A stretch of 64,000 nt of DNA from Moesziomyces globuligerus (GCA_030849465.1 JARVLF010000013.1:682001-746000); one strand, 5' to 3'. Counted from the stretch's first letter, positions 48,631 to 61,023 are shown. Notes: generated by a model not told the origin, from the letters alone. Numbers and translations: made by a program.

Positions 48631-49994
48631 TCCTAAGATCCTCCTTGCCGCTCGCAAGACGTCAGGGTCCACTGTACAGATCACGCTCGACACACCAATT
48701 CACTATGTGTGACGCTGCTGCCGTCAAGCTTTCGGAAGATCAGATGTGATGTCGGCTGACACGGTGCCATAGCCTGGTCTAACAAGGCCAGCGCTTTTAG
48801 CCGCATTTCGCGCACCGCTGGCTTGCAAAGACGCGCGCGCGCCTCCTCTGAGACGGCTCTAGAGAGAGCGTGAATCCGCGTCGAGTGAGCTTCTACACGA
48901 CAGGCCAGAGCGCCCCTCGGACACGTTTGTATTCAGCCCGGTCCTGGCTTGAATACAAACCCGAGTAATCTACCCCTCACTCAAATCCGTTGGGTCTACA
49001 AATTCGAAATCGGATTGGTCGACTCAGCCATGGACGAGGTGACGCGTCAGCCAAACAGGGCTTGTGAGCGCTGTTTCACCTTGGAGAAGCGATTTCTCCT
49101 CTGCTCCAGAGCCTGATCTGAAAAATTTGACGCAGTAGAACGGTGTCGGGTGAGTCGACTGCAGATTTGTATATATACCCCAGGTGGTTCCGCAGCCATC
49201 CCCCCGAATTCGAATCTGGATTTTCCGCCTTCCCCTCCCACCACATCCATCCGCTCGACACTCAGTCCACGCGATCTCTGCTGCTCTCACATTGCTTTTC
49301 GAGTCTGTATCTGCTCTCTCACAGGCCGTACAGCTCGTTATTGCATCTGGTTGGCACTTGCACGGCCGTTCAGGTTTCAGCATCGCCAAAAGCTCCACCC
49401 AGCTTGACTCGCATCGCCGTTTTGTCAAAGAGGTCTTCAGTGACTAAACTTTGATCCATCGCGCGACCGATCGTTGCCATCCTAACGACACGTACGTCAC
49501 CGCCTTCCTCCACCAGGAGCCAGCAGCATCGACCGACCGGTCTGTTTCGTCGACGGGGACCTTGTTGTGCCTTGATTCTCCTTTGCTTTGACGATCACCT
49601 TGACTGTTGATCGCCTCTTCTGCAATCGAAATCGTCTCGGGTACAACACGAACATTCTTCTCGTCCGTCCGCAATCGCATCCATTTTCTCAAAAGCGATC
49701 AGCTCAGCCCTGATCATTCGCCGTTTCTTCGCACGTACCCTTCAGCAGCCGTCGCCTAGTCGCCATCTCTGGTAGCTACGCTTCGCTCCCTTTGTGAATC
49801 CGACGACTTCTTCGCCTTGCCTGGACGCCACCAGCCTAACAGCCTCGGCTCCTCGCAACGTCATCTTGCATCTTGCGTCGCAACCCAGCACGTACCTCAA
49901 CCGCACATCCTCGACGCCCGCGTTCGCCTAGGCTGCGCCGACCTCCCTCCGTCCAATCTTTCGTCTCCGTCCGTCACCTCGAACATCATCCACG
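48631..49994. other. Long upstream region of the TBP gene
   Basis: 1.36 kb with no gene. The last 700 bp on the + strand are strongly pyrimidine-rich with many short CT tracts and look like a long transcribed leader; a TATA element precedes them. Confidence 0.6.
49170..49177 (+). promoter_or_regulatory. Candidate TATA element upstream of the TBP gene
   Basis: TATATATA at 49170-49177, a perfect TATA element in otherwise GC-rich DNA, about 820 bp before the TBP ATG and just upstream of the pyrimidine-rich leader. Confidence 0.45.
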
Positions 49995-50830
49995 ATGGCT
50001 TTCGGCGGTGTCGCTTTGCCCGGTTCGGGTAACACCAACAACAGCATCAAGGGCAATCCCAGCCCCGGTGCGCTGCCCAAGGGCAACGGCGATGACGACA
50101 AGAAGGTTGCCAATGTTGGCAAAGACGCCGGAGTCGATCAGAGCATCTCGGGTGTGCACGGTATCGTGCCCACGTTGCAGTGAGTATCCTTTCCCTCCAC
50201 CGCTGGTCATCGTGCCTCTGTGGGCGCGATCGCACCTCGGCCAAGGAAAGTGCCCGTCTGTGATTGTTGGACGTGTTATTGACTTCCGTCCGTTCCTCGC
50301 CACCGCTCAGAAACATTGTGGCCACCGTCAACCTGGAGGTCCGCTTGGATCTGAAGACGATCGCGCTGCACGCACGAAACGCCGAGTACAATCCGAAGCG
50401 ATTCGCTGCCGTCATCATGCGTATCCGCGAGCCCAAGACCACTGCACTGATCTTTGCCTCGGGCAAGATGGTGGTCACCGGCGCCAAGTCGGAGGACGAC
50501 AGCCGTCTGGCGAGCCGAAAGTACGCGCGCATCATCCAGAAGCTCGGCTTTGAGGCCAAGTTCAGCGAGTTCAAGATCCAGAACATTGTGGGCTCGTGTG
50601 ACGTGCGCTTCCCCATCCGTCTGGAGGGCCTCGCATACAGCCACGGTGTCTATTCGTCGTACGAGCCCGAGCTGTTCCCGGGTCTGATCTACCGCATGGT
50701 CAAGCCCAAGGTCGTGCTGCTCATCTTCGTGTCGGGCAAGATCGTGCTCACCGGTGCCAAGGTGCGAGAAGAGATCTACCAAGCGTTCAATCTCATCCTA
50801 CCTGTACTGGCCGAGTTCCGCAAGCCCTGA
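49995..50830 (+). CDS. tbp: TATA-box-binding protein TBP
   Basis: General transcription factor used by all three nuclear polymerases. Exons 49995..50179 and 50311..50830 are joined across a 131-nt intron, giving 234 residues. The Gly/Asn/Asp/Lys-rich N-terminus of about 55 residues is divergent. The saddle core follows: [20 protein letters not shown] spans the splice junction, then [20 protein letters not shown] in the first repeat and [20 protein letters not shown] in the second. Both repeats are complete and no core residue looks altered. The intron position at the first core strand is plausible because the core is restored exactly. Convergent with CFIm25. Confidence 0.97.
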
Positions 50831-51615
50831 TCGGCTCGATCGACCTCATTCTAATTACCCAATCCATCTCAGCAGCATCAAAACTCTTCCCTTCTCCTCA
50901 TCATCAACCTCATCACCAGCAACAGCAGTTCTCGCAGCATTCAATCACCAGGCGCGCGAATCGAGGCGTGCGGCTCGATGTCGAAGCGCCTCGATCGCCA
51001 TGGCCTCGCTCCTTACCCAGTCCTCTCCGCGCTCGCACCCTCATCGTCGCAGCGCTCGGCCTCGCCCATGTGCGTCTGTGCGCGTCGAGAGAGAGCCGAG
51101 TGTCGATAGCATAGATTTTCGTGGCGTTGTACTCTTTCCAGGAAAGTTCGCCATCGCAGCTCTGGGAATCACCCCTTTGGCAGCGTCGCAGCAAGCTTGC
51201 GCGCGCTCCCCCCTCCTCGCCCCTCCCACCCGTTCGTCGTCGTGCTACATTACAAAAACCCCATTCCGAAACCATCTGTACTAGTATCCGTTTAGCGCTT
51301 TTGCAATCAAGCAAATCTAATGTTGCTCGCCCGTGCGCATTGCTGTTTGCGCGTTCGTGGCTTGGTGAACCGACAGTGGTTTGGCGGTGACGATCGTCCA
51401 GTGTCAGTCGCGAGTCTGTGTTGTGACCTGGCTTTGCAGAGGTGAAGAGCAGGATAAGAACGAGGCAAAGTCTTGGGGTCATGGGATGAGTGTTTGGCTT
51501 AGCTCTCTTTGGCGGTGAACGTGGGCACAGACAGCATGCTCTGGCGAGACTCTGCGCTGGCTCTTGGCCATCACACGGTTGTGCTGGTGGTACACTGGGA
51601 TTGGCTGAGGGGTTT
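50831..51615. other. Convergent 3' flanks of TBP and CFIm25 genes
   Basis: About 785 bp, no gene seen. Confidence 0.5.
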
Positions 51616-52546
<931 letters not shown>

Positions 52547-53319
52547 GTTGGACTAAGCTCGCACCGGCAGCGCACTGTTCGCAATTGTCCAGGGGCGATG
52601 AAGCGTGCGGAAACCTCCGAGTCTCGGTGTGCGCGGTGGTCCGAGTGGTCGTGACGAGGAACGGTGCTGCTGGTGAGTCGGGTCGAGAAGGCGATGCAGT
52701 CGGAGAGCTGAACGAGTTGCAGCTGATGAACCCTGGTCGGAAGCTGCCTCGCGTCCAAACAGCAAACGTCGCAGATGTACCGACGCGCATGACATCTTGT
52801 TAGATCTGCGTATTTGACAGCTCAAGTGCGAGCTCGCCTCTGCGAGCCTGTCGGCCTAATCAATATTGGCTTGGCTGACTAGGGATTGAGTTCGAGATGC
52901 GGGAAAGGAGAGGTTGAATTTGGGTCCGGAAAAGGAAAGGAAAAAGGGCCCCGAAAATCCATGGCGTCGATGATGCGCCTGTCCGACGCGAAGCCGATCC
53001 GCGATTACGAAAAGCGGCAGTCGAGGGCGGTTCACGTCACGACAGCTGAGCAGCTCAACGGCGCGTCCCCGCCTCCACCCAGTGCTCGTGCGCCTGACGA
53101 TTCCATGCATGCGCCTCGTTCGCGTCCTAACCTAGTCGCTCGCGTCCTCCGCATCTGGCTGATCCATCCGCCGTGGAACCCGATTCGCATCCATCCATCC
53201 ATCCGGGCATCCATCCGCTCACTCACCCATCCATCCACCCACACCTTCCCTTGCAACTGCCATCCGCCTCCCTGCCTCCCCTAACCCTCGCACCACACGC
53301 CCATCTGCTCGACACAGCC
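52547..53319. other. Divergent promoter region, CFIm25 / SAP-like gene
   Basis: About 770 bp without a gene; contains a CATC repeat in the leader of the SAP-like gene. Confidence 0.5.
53188..53240 (+). repeat. (CATC)n imperfect tetranucleotide repeat
   Basis: Runs of CATC with GGG and CACTCAC interruptions, 80-130 bp upstream of the SAP-like gene ATG. Confidence 0.85.
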
Positions 53320-54578
53320 ATGTCGTCCACTCCTTTCAAGGGCTCGCTCAAGGCCAAGCGCAAGGGCGAACTCACCGAGATCGCCCAGGCGCTCGGCATC
53401 GGTCTCGACCAGTCGCAGAAGAGGGAGGAGCTCGAGGATCTGATCCGCGAACACCTCATGAGTCACAAGCACCAGTACTCTTCGGACAACAACTTCAAGG
53501 GCCTCATCGACAGCCTCGACTCGGGCCGCAGGCGCTCCGCCCGCTCCAGCAGCGTCAACGGCAACGCGTAAGTACCAGCCCGTCAACCAGAGGCGCACGA
53601 ATTCAATACTGACGACTTGCTCTCGTTGCCTCTCCTACGAACAGCGACTCGGACGGCTCCGACTCGCCCGAATCGTCGGTGCGCTCGCCGCGAAAGCACT
53701 CGCAGCGTCCCTCGAACCTGGGCACGCCCTCGACGCCGTTTACGCCTCTGCCGGCGAGCGCGTCCGAGCTGGCCACGACGGTCAAGCAGCGCGGCCTCAA
53801 GGCGCGCAAGTCGCTCGACAAGCTCGTCGACACGATCTCGGGCAGCGCGCGCTCGACGGCCGACGAGCTGACGGCCGAGGTGCAGGATGCGCAGCACGAG
53901 GTGGCGGCGAGCCTGCAGGCGGTGCAGGGCGAGGCGGCCAAGCGCTACCGCAAGGCCAAGACGGTGGGCAACAAGCTGTTTGTGCGCACGCGCACGTGGC
54001 TGAGCGATGCGCGCAACCTCGTGCGGCTCCTCGTGGCGCTCGAGGGTCTGCTGCTCGTCTTCGCCACGCTGCCTACCACCTACGTCCAGCTCGGCAGCCG
54101 CGGTCCGCAGATCCCCGTGCTCAACCCCAAGTCGGGCATCAACGGCTATCTGCCGCACTGGGCCATCACGCTGCCGGATCCGCGTGCGCTGGTGAGCTTC
54201 GCCTTCTACCGTCCGCTCGTGCTCTGGGCCGTGTACAGCGTACTGGTGCCGCTGGCCGTGGCGCACCTCGTGACGTTTGACCGTCGTGCACAGCCCTCGA
54301 CCTACTCGTTCCTGCTCGCGCGGCTCTCGGCGCTCTTCTTCCTCGCGCGCGTGCTGCCCAACAGCACGCTCACTGCGCTCGGACTGCCGGCTCCCGCCGT
54401 GCTCGGTGTGGCGGCGGGCGAGGTGCCAGAGTCGGCGCTCATCCGAGGCCTCCGTTCGCTCTTTTCGTACGACTACGTGCTCGCTCATCTCGGCGTCGAC
54501 CTCCAGATCTGGGCCACCGCCACCGCCTTCGGCTTCGCCCAGTACGAGGCCATCGCCGTTCGTCCCCGCGCCGCTTAG
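53320..54578 (+). CDS. SAP-like-domain multi-pass membrane protein
   Basis: 393 residues from exons 53320..53567 and 53645..54578 (77-nt intron; GTAAGT donor, ACAG acceptor). The N-terminus has a SAP/HeH-like helix-extended-helix (about 5-45: LKAKRKGELTEIAQALGI, then REELEDLIREHL), a fold used for DNA or chromatin contact. A basic Ser-rich linker and an amphipathic stretch (LDKLVDTISGSARSTADEL) follow. Four hydrophobic segments come next: LVRLLVALEGLLLVFATLP, PLVLWAVYSVLVPLAVAHLV, FLLARLSALFFLARVL and WATATAFGFAQYEAIA. The combination recalls inner-nuclear-membrane proteins of the Src1/Heh type, but no MAN1 C-terminal domain is present, so the location is a guess. No named family recognised. 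Confidence 0.7.
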
Positions 54579-55020
54579 ACGCTTCCGGACTGCACCTGAT
54601 CACGGAATGACCTCTTATCGTTTCGAGATAACCAGCCTTGTCTCCCGAGATATACCCCCCGGCAGGTCGCGCCTTTCCCTGTTTGTTTCGTCTCCTGCGC
54701 TCAAGACGTTTGCTCCCGACTGTATCGCTTCCCTTTGCCTTTCCCTCCTTTGTCCCGTAGTTGCTCCCGCCTCGGTGCTTGGCATGCTCTGCTTGGAGCC
54801 GTCGCGCTCTCGGCTCGCACTGCGCCGTCGCGATGCACACGCCGTGGTCGGTATTTATGTTGTCCTGTATGTATCAAGACCTGTCTTCTAACCCGTGCCG
54901 GATGGCGAGTTCTGGAGCTGCGAAGGCCGTGTGTGAGTGGTGTGGAGGAAAGCCGTATGGATTTGCTGCAGGGGTGGAGGTGGCTGATGGTATCGAGATG
55001 CGTAAGCCGGAGGGCAAGCG
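54579..55020. other. Convergent 3' flanks of SAP-like and OPA3 genes
   Basis: About 440 bp, no gene seen. Confidence 0.5.
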
Positions 55021-56004
55021 TCATTGCGAACGCTGGGCGAGGAGGGTAGCCAGTGACGCATCCGTGGCAGGGGTGTCTGGTTCGGGTGTGGAGCGTACTT
55101 CGCGTGCGAGCGCTTTCGCGCGTTGCAGAGCGACCTGTTGGATGATGGATGGTGGCAGCGCCTCGTCCTCTGCTCGCGGCGCGGTGTGCGCGCTCTGTTG
55201 CGGAGGCTGTGGTGATGGTGTCGGCGCGGTTCGATTCTTGCCGAGGATCTGTTCCATCTCGAGCGCCTCGGGACCTACGATCCATCTGTTATCGAGCGCC
55301 AGGTTGAGCAGCACCGAGACGGCAGCCTGAAGCTGTCGGCCCTGGACCTCTTCGTCCTGCCTCTGGCGCAGCAGCATCAGCCTGGCCTCTACGAACGACG
55401 GATCCGCCTCCTCGGTCACAGCGCCATCGCCACCCGTGCTACTCGTAGAGTCGGCGCCCGAGGCTGCATCTCGCTCCTGCTGCTGGTCCGCCAAACGTTC
55501 GAGCTGGTCGAGGTCGATGCCGAGCACCGAGGCCATGCGCTGGACGTTGTCCTTGAGCTGGTTCAGCTGGTCCTCGGTGCGATCGCGCTGCTCGGCCTTC
55601 TTGCGCGAGCCGCGATATGTTTCTCCAAGGATCAAGGCGGCGGCTACGAAGAAGAGGAAGCCCTCCGAGATGGCGTTGGCGCCGTTGGCGATGGCCTTGG
55701 CATCGTTGAGCGGCCGCACCTTCTGCTGCACTCCGTTGGGCAGCAAGTTGGTGCGCAAGGCCATCTCTGTCCGATGCATGCGCTGCGCCAAAGATATGCA
55801 GATCTAGAATATATAAGCGTCGTAGCAGCAGGAAGGGTGTCAGCTCGGCGACGAGGATCTTGGGTGACAAAGGGGAGGGTGGGGGGATTGGAGGTGGCAT
55901 ACCTTGCGAAAGGTCTCGTGCTGAGCAGCCTGGCTCTTTAGCTGTGTGGCGATGGGCTTGGCAAGTGTACGGATCGCCAGCGTGGCGATCTTGGCCGTCG
56001 CCAT
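55021..56004 (-). CDS. OPA3-like mitochondrial protein
   Basis: Member of the OPA3 family, a mitochondrial membrane protein linked in humans to optic atrophy and 3-methylglutaconic aciduria. Exons 55903..56004 (34 codons) and 55021..55803 give 294 residues across a 99-nt intron. The joined N-terminus reads ATAKIATLAIRTLAKPIATQ, with FRKICISLAQRMHRTEMALR at the junction, which is characteristic. GANAISEGFLFFVAAALILG is the conserved hydrophobic segment, followed by a coiled coil (EDQLNQLKDNVQRMASVLG). The acidic/Gln-rich C-terminal 170 residues are an extension common in fungal members. The first exon is basic and could serve as a mitochondrial signal. Divergent from the trehalose gene. Confidence 0.93.
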
Positions 56005-57129
56005 GATGCGGGCGAAGGAGGATGGGCGTTTGCGAGGGCAAAGGTGGTGACAAGCAACGAGGGCAAGAGGTGGAGGAGGGTCTGGAAGGTTTCGAGCCAG
56101 ACCGGCGTCGGGCCGTGCTCTCCTCGGACTCAGCCGCGGGTGAGAAACAAGATGTTAGACCGAAGACTGTCGGCTTCTTCCGCTCTCGGGCACTCGATTT
56201 CGGCGACTTCGGCTCCACAAGTGCTCGCCTTGCAGAAGGCCACACCCGTGCGCAACTGCACAGGTGCAAACGTACGAGCTGATAGAGACAAAGGGTCGAG
56301 ACGTCGAGGCGTGCCTGGTCCCAGAGCGTGCATGTGGGAGAGCGGGTGCGGGTGCGGGGGGCGAGGCCGGGCGGGCGATGAGTCGGGCAGATCTCGAGGT
56401 CGCGAGGGTGAAGCCTCCACATGCACTCCAAAGCGCCAAAAGTGGCAGACAACTAAACAACGCTTTCCCACCTTTAGCGAGAAGTCTAATTTTTCCTTTT
56501 CTTTCTTTCTTTTTCGCCGGTGCGTGCCTTGGCGATGAGCGGTGCTCGTTCCATCATCGTTGCACTGATTGTGCTTTTCTTTCTTGGGTTAATGTTAACG
56601 CTGTCGACTCGCGCGCACGCATCAGCGGCTTCGGACCACCACCGATGACAGCTGCTTGCTTTGCCTACACCAGAGCGTGTCATGGCATCCAGTCAAGCAC
56701 TCAGCCGACATGGAGTGAATGTGGAATGATTTACGTAGAAATGCGAACGAGCCAACGTTGATTTTTTTTTTGGCTTTGATTGTGGCGGCGGTGGAGCTGC
56801 GCGCCTCACTCAGCGTTGCGGAGCGATTTCCAGGCGATTCTTCGTGTTGCAGTGCACAGTGAGCCAAAACGAGCCGAGGGCCATGCGCACGTTCATCAAC
56901 GCAAAGCCTCGCCGCTGCTCATTCAACACCACCCTCAGCTCCCTCTCGCCCATACTCTTCTCCGTCACCCTCCCTGGACCTCACTCGAGCCGTCGGACAC
57001 CCTCGCTGCACACTCCCCCGTCGCAGGCCTTGAGCCCCTCCCATCCCATCTCCACCACCACCACCTCCACCACCCTCACATTGCCATCCACCATCTGGCG
57101 CGCCTCCCACCCGGGATTCTCCATTCGCC
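56005..57129. other. Divergent promoter region, OPA3 / trehalose-subunit gene
   Basis: About 1.1 kb; no gene seen. T-rich tracts at 56489-56516 and 56762-56770. CT/CA-rich leader on the + strand from about 56920 to 57129. Confidence 0.5.
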
Positions 57130-60100
57130 ATGCCGCGCAGAGGCAACCTCGGTGGCCACCGCGTGGTGATCGCCTCGCTCTTCTTGCCGGACACACTTCA
57201 ATTTGTCGAGCCCGAGTTCGAGTCGGCGCTCGCCGAGTCGCCCGAGGAATCCACCGCACCACCCTCGCCCGAGTCCATCCCCAACGATGCCCCTCTCCCG
57301 CTTCACGAGCTCTCGTCCAGGCTCGCCGCATCCATGTCCGTTTCGTCCAACGACAGACACGCACGCACCTCACCGCTGCCTGCCCGTACTCCCAAAAATC
57401 GACAGCCCTCGTTCACCGATACCAGGATCAACATGAGCGAGCTCATGTATGAAGCTGCTGCCGTCCCCAAGCTCGACATGCGCGATGCTCCCATCTCGGG
57501 CGCCTCCAGCCCGCTCGCTCACTCGCGCCGCGGCTCCATGTCCGAACACACCTCGGCTGCTCAGGCTGCTTCCTCGGATATCCCTGTCGCCACGGCTTCC
57601 GATCACGGCCGTGCTGCTACGCTCGCAGACCCCTCGACACTCAGCGCCTTCTCCACCTCTCCCCTCCTAACCCAGCAGCTCCCCGACGCGCCTCCTGCTG
57701 CTCCCAAGAGCCGCCGCTCCAGCTTCAACACAAACGCCAGCAGCGGCACCGCACTCGCTCCCCCAGCCAACATCCCCGAGGGCTCCGGCACCCGCACCCC
57801 GGGCGCACGCGCGGGCGGCAAGCTCGGAATCACCACCCCGCTCAGCATCATCTCGGACCTCGCTGCCAGGCGCGGCGGCCCCATCCCACCCCCCACCACC
57901 ACAATCGAGAGTGAGAGGCATCATCCCTTCGGCTCGGGCGCCGTCACTCCCATGGCCGGTTCTCAGACTCCCGGCGTCGCAAACCGTCCGCCCGGACTCG
58001 CACGTGCCTTCCCCGCCTCGCTCAGCATGACCAAGGCCAACCCAGTCGGCACCGTCTCGGCCGGTCCAGGCCAGCTTCCGACGCTGAGAAGCCTCTCGTC
58101 CAGCAAGCCCACCATCGCCCCCTCGGGCTCCAAGACGCCCAACCTCCCACCCGCCTCGCAGGCTAGCCGTACCACCAGCGCCGCCGCCAGCGGCTCAGCC
58201 AACGATCATGGCAGGGGCGCCGCCGCCTCGCCCGTCCAGCCGCGCAGTGCGCCCGCGCTGGCTCCCGAGCGTCCGTCGTCGCGCGAGCTCCTCGGCCATG
58301 CTCGAACACCTCGTGGCCGCTCCATCACCTCGTCGCCTACCGCCTCCATCAAGGGTCGCTCGCATCAGCACGCCGCAGCCGGCACCTCCGGCCCGCCTGC
58401 AGCACCCTCGTCGGTGTTCAGCCGCAACCGCAGCCTGCGCAACGCCACCCGCCGCGCCCACGCACGTCGCGCATCGTCCACCAGCCGATCGCAGCTCGGT
58501 AGGCGCACCTCGACCGCCTCGCTCGACACGGTCGCCGACGACGACGCCGAGGCCGCGCTGCCGCCCTTTGAGTTTGTCGCCAATCCATCCGCCAACGGCG
58601 GCCTAGTGAATGCGGTCAAGAGCATCGAGCGCGAGCGCCTGCGCGCCGGAAAGCTCTACGTCGGCACGCCCGGCCTCTCGATCGAGGGCTGGCTCGGTCC
58701 CGCAGAGCGCCGCCATCTCGAGCAAAAGTACATGCGCGAACGCTCCTCGATGCCCGTCTGGCTCGACGACGACGACTTTGACCTGAGCTACAACCGCTTC
58801 TGCAAGCAGATCCTCTGGCCTACCTTTCACTACACCTCACCCACCTCCAAGGGTCTCGACAACGAGCACGAGGCGTTCCACGCCTACTGGGAGGTCAACC
58901 GGCGCTTTGCCGACGCCATCGAGGACGTCTACCAGGAGGGCGACATCGTGTGGATCAACGACTACCATCTGCTGCTCGTGCCGCAGATGGTGCGCGAGCG
59001 TCTGCCCCACGCCACCATCGGCTTATTCGTCCACATCGCCTTTCCCTCGTCCGAGATCTTCCGCTGCCTCAGCATGCGCGAGACGCTGCTCAAGGGCATG
59101 CTCGGTGCCGACCTGATCGGATTCCAGACGCACAGCTTTTGCCGCCACTTCCGCCAGACCGTCAGTCGCATCCTCCAGCTTGAAGCGACGCCCAAGGGCG
59201 TCCAGCTCGAGGGCAGCTTCGTCACCGTAGCGCCGTTTCCGATCGGTATCGACGTGCGCAGCCTCAACGCCAAGCGACAGGATCCCGAGGTGAGCGAGTG
59301 CGTGGCGCAGCTGCGCCAAAAGTACGCCGGCAAACGCATCATTGTCGGGCGCGACAAGCTCGACTGGATCAAGGGCGTGCGCCAGAAGCTGCTTGCGTTC
59401 GAGGCGTTCTTGGACGAGAATCCAAAGTGGGCGGGCCAGGTGGTGCTGATCCAGGTGGCGCTCGCTACGACCGAGGAGAACGAGGAGATCGGCGAGGCGA
59501 CCGACGTCGTCTCGCGCATCAACAACAAGTACTCGACGCTCACCTACCAGCCCGTCGTCTTTCTGCATGTGCAGGACATCACCTTCAGCCAGTACCTCGC
59601 GCTGCTCACCGTCGCCGACTGCTTCCTCGCCACCAGCCTGCGCGAGGGCATGAACCTCACCTCGCACGAGTTTGTCGTGTGCCAGGAGGTGAGTCACCGG
59701 CCGCTGGTGCTGTCCGAGTTTACGGGCACGTATGCGGGCCTGCGCGCGTGCATCGGCATCAATCCCTGGAACACCAAGCAGGTGGCGCATGCGATCCACA
59801 AGGCGCTCACCATGGACGAGTCCGAGATGGTGCAGCGCTGGACGGATCTGCACCGCGTGGTGGTGACGCAGACGGCGCAGCAGTGGATCACCTCGTTGCT
59901 CGGCCATCTCGAGCGCGCACATCTGGAGCAGGAGCGGCTGGAAAACATGTTTGTGCCGCGGCTCGAGGTGGCGCAGCTCGTCTCCGAGTGGCGTGCGGCG
60001 CATGCGCGGCTGCTACTGATCGATCTCGAGGAGACGCTGGTGACGCACGATCCGCTGCTCGCGCACGAGCAGGGCGGCTTCCGTCCGCCCGAGTGGCTGT

Positions 60101-61023
60101 TCACGCTGCTCAACGACCTGGCAGCCGATGGCAAGAACGTGGTGTACATCCTCAGCGGGATGGGGACGCACGATCTGGACCGCGTAGCGTCGCGCATCGA
60201 CAGCGTTGGCTTCGTCGCCGAGGACGGCTGCTTTGTCAAGCACGCGGGCGAAAATCACTGGAACAGTCTGGTGGCGCCGTTTGACCTCAAGCCGGTGCGC
60301 GATATCCTGAGCTACTTTACCGAGCGGACGCCCGGGTCGTATATCGAGGAGCGCGGTGCGTCCATGTGCTGGCGCTTCTGGAACGACAAGCAGGGCGAAC
60401 GCGGCTCGCACGAGGCGCAGTGGGCGAGACGTCAGTCGGCCGAAGTGGCGAATCTGATCCACGAGCGCTTCTCGCACTCGCTGCGGGTGGTGCCGTGTCG
60501 GACAAACTGCTTGATCCTCCCTCGGCATGCGAGCAGGGTGGCGGCGGTGCAGCACATCATCATGCAGATGAGCATCGTGGGTTCGATGCCGACGAGCGGC
60601 AATGCGAGTCACCATGCTTCGTCGGCGGGCACGCCCGTCACGCACGAGACGACGCTCGAGAGCGCCTACAAGCAACCGTCCAACTATTGGCCCATGCCGA
60701 CCGCTCACAGCACCAGAGCCTCATCGCCCGTCGTTCAGATCTCGCCCATGCGCAGCCACGCCGGCTCGGTCAGCCACCATCTGCCGCACCACTTCCACCA
60801 GACGCACACGTTCGACTTTGTCCTCGCGCTCGGCCAGGACGAAAAGCTGCTCGCCTACGTCAACACGCTCGACCTCTTTGCTCCCGTCACCTGCACCACC
60901 GTCGACCTCGAAAAAAACAGGGGAACAGAGGCCGCCTACTTCCTCGCACAGCACGACGTCAAGGAGGCCCTCGTCGAGATCGTGGGCTTCCGCGCACGCG
61001 ACCTCAAATGGAACCACCGCTAG
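57130..61023 (+). CDS. Tps3/Tsl1-like regulatory subunit of trehalose synthase complex
   Basis: Large intronless protein of 1297 residues with a glycosyltransferase-20 domain (about 500-950) and a C-terminal trehalose-phosphatase-like domain (about 958-1295). The short N-terminal block VVIASLFLPDTLQF is like yeast Tsl1/Tps3. About 430 low-complexity Ser/Ala/Pro residues follow. Catalytic positions look degenerate: N610 replaces His in the HDYHL motif (INDYHLLLVP); K743 replaces Arg before LDWIKG, though K748 is kept. The phosphatase motif DxDGT reads D965-LEET, and the acidic metal motif GDDxTDE reads GQDEK (1235-1239). So it probably scaffolds or regulates Tps1/Tps2 rather than catalysing. 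GT20 hallmarks such as REGMNLTSHEF remain. Confidence 0.88.
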   Translation: MPRRGNLGGHRVVIASLFLPDTLQFVEPEFESALAESPEESTAPPSPESIPNDAPLPLHELSSRLAASMSVSSNDRHARTSPLPARTPKNRQPSFTDTRINMSELMYEAAAVPKLDMRDAPISGASSPLAHSRRGSMSEHTSAAQAASSDIPVATASDHGRAATLADPSTLSAFSTSPLLTQQLPDAPPAAPKSRRSSFNTNASSGTALAPPANIPEGSGTRTPGARAGGKLGITTPLSIISDLAARRGGPIPPPTTTIESERHHPFGSGAVTPMAGSQTPGVANRPPGLARAFPASLSMTKANPVGTVSAGPGQLPTLRSLSSSKPTIAPSGSKTPNLPPASQASRTTSAAASGSANDHGRGAAASPVQPRSAPALAPERPSSRELLGHARTPRGRSITSSPTASIKGRSHQHAAAGTSGPPAAPSSVFSRNRSLRNATRRAHARRASSTSRSQLGRRTSTASLDTVADDDAEAALPPFEFVANPSANGGLVNAVKSIERERLRAGKLYVGTPGLSIEGWLGPAERRHLEQKYMRERSSMPVWLDDDDFDLSYNRFCKQILWPTFHYTSPTSKGLDNEHEAFHAYWEVNRRFADAIEDVYQEGDIVWINDYHLLLVPQMVRERLPHATIGLFVHIAFPSSEIFRCLSMRETLLKGMLGADLIGFQTHSFCRHFRQTVSRILQLEATPKGVQLEGSFVTVAPFPIGIDVRSLNAKRQDPEVSECVAQLRQKYAGKRIIVGRDKLDWIKGVRQKLLAFEAFLDENPKWAGQVVLIQVALATTEENEEIGEATDVVSRINNKYSTLTYQPVVFLHVQDITFSQYLALLTVADCFLATSLREGMNLTSHEFVVCQEVSHRPLVLSEFTGTYAGLRACIGINPWNTKQVAHAIHKALTMDESEMVQRWTDLHRVVVTQTAQQWITSLLGHLERAHLEQERLENMFVPRLEVAQLVSEWRAAHARLLLIDLEETLVTHDPLLAHEQGGFRPPEWLFTLLNDLAADGKNVVYILSGMGTHDLDRVASRIDSVGFVAEDGCFVKHAGENHWNSLVAPFDLKPVRDILSYFTERTPGSYIEERGASMCWRFWNDKQGERGSHEAQWARRQSAEVANLIHERFSHSLRVVPCRTNCLILPRHASRVAAVQHIIMQMSIVGSMPTSGNASHHASSAGTPVTHETTLESAYKQPSNYWPMPTAHSTRASSPVVQISPMRSHAGSVSHHLPHHFHQTHTFDFVLALGQDEKLLAYVNTLDLFAPVTCTTVDLEKNRGTEAAYFLAQHDVKEALVEIVGFRARDLKWNHR

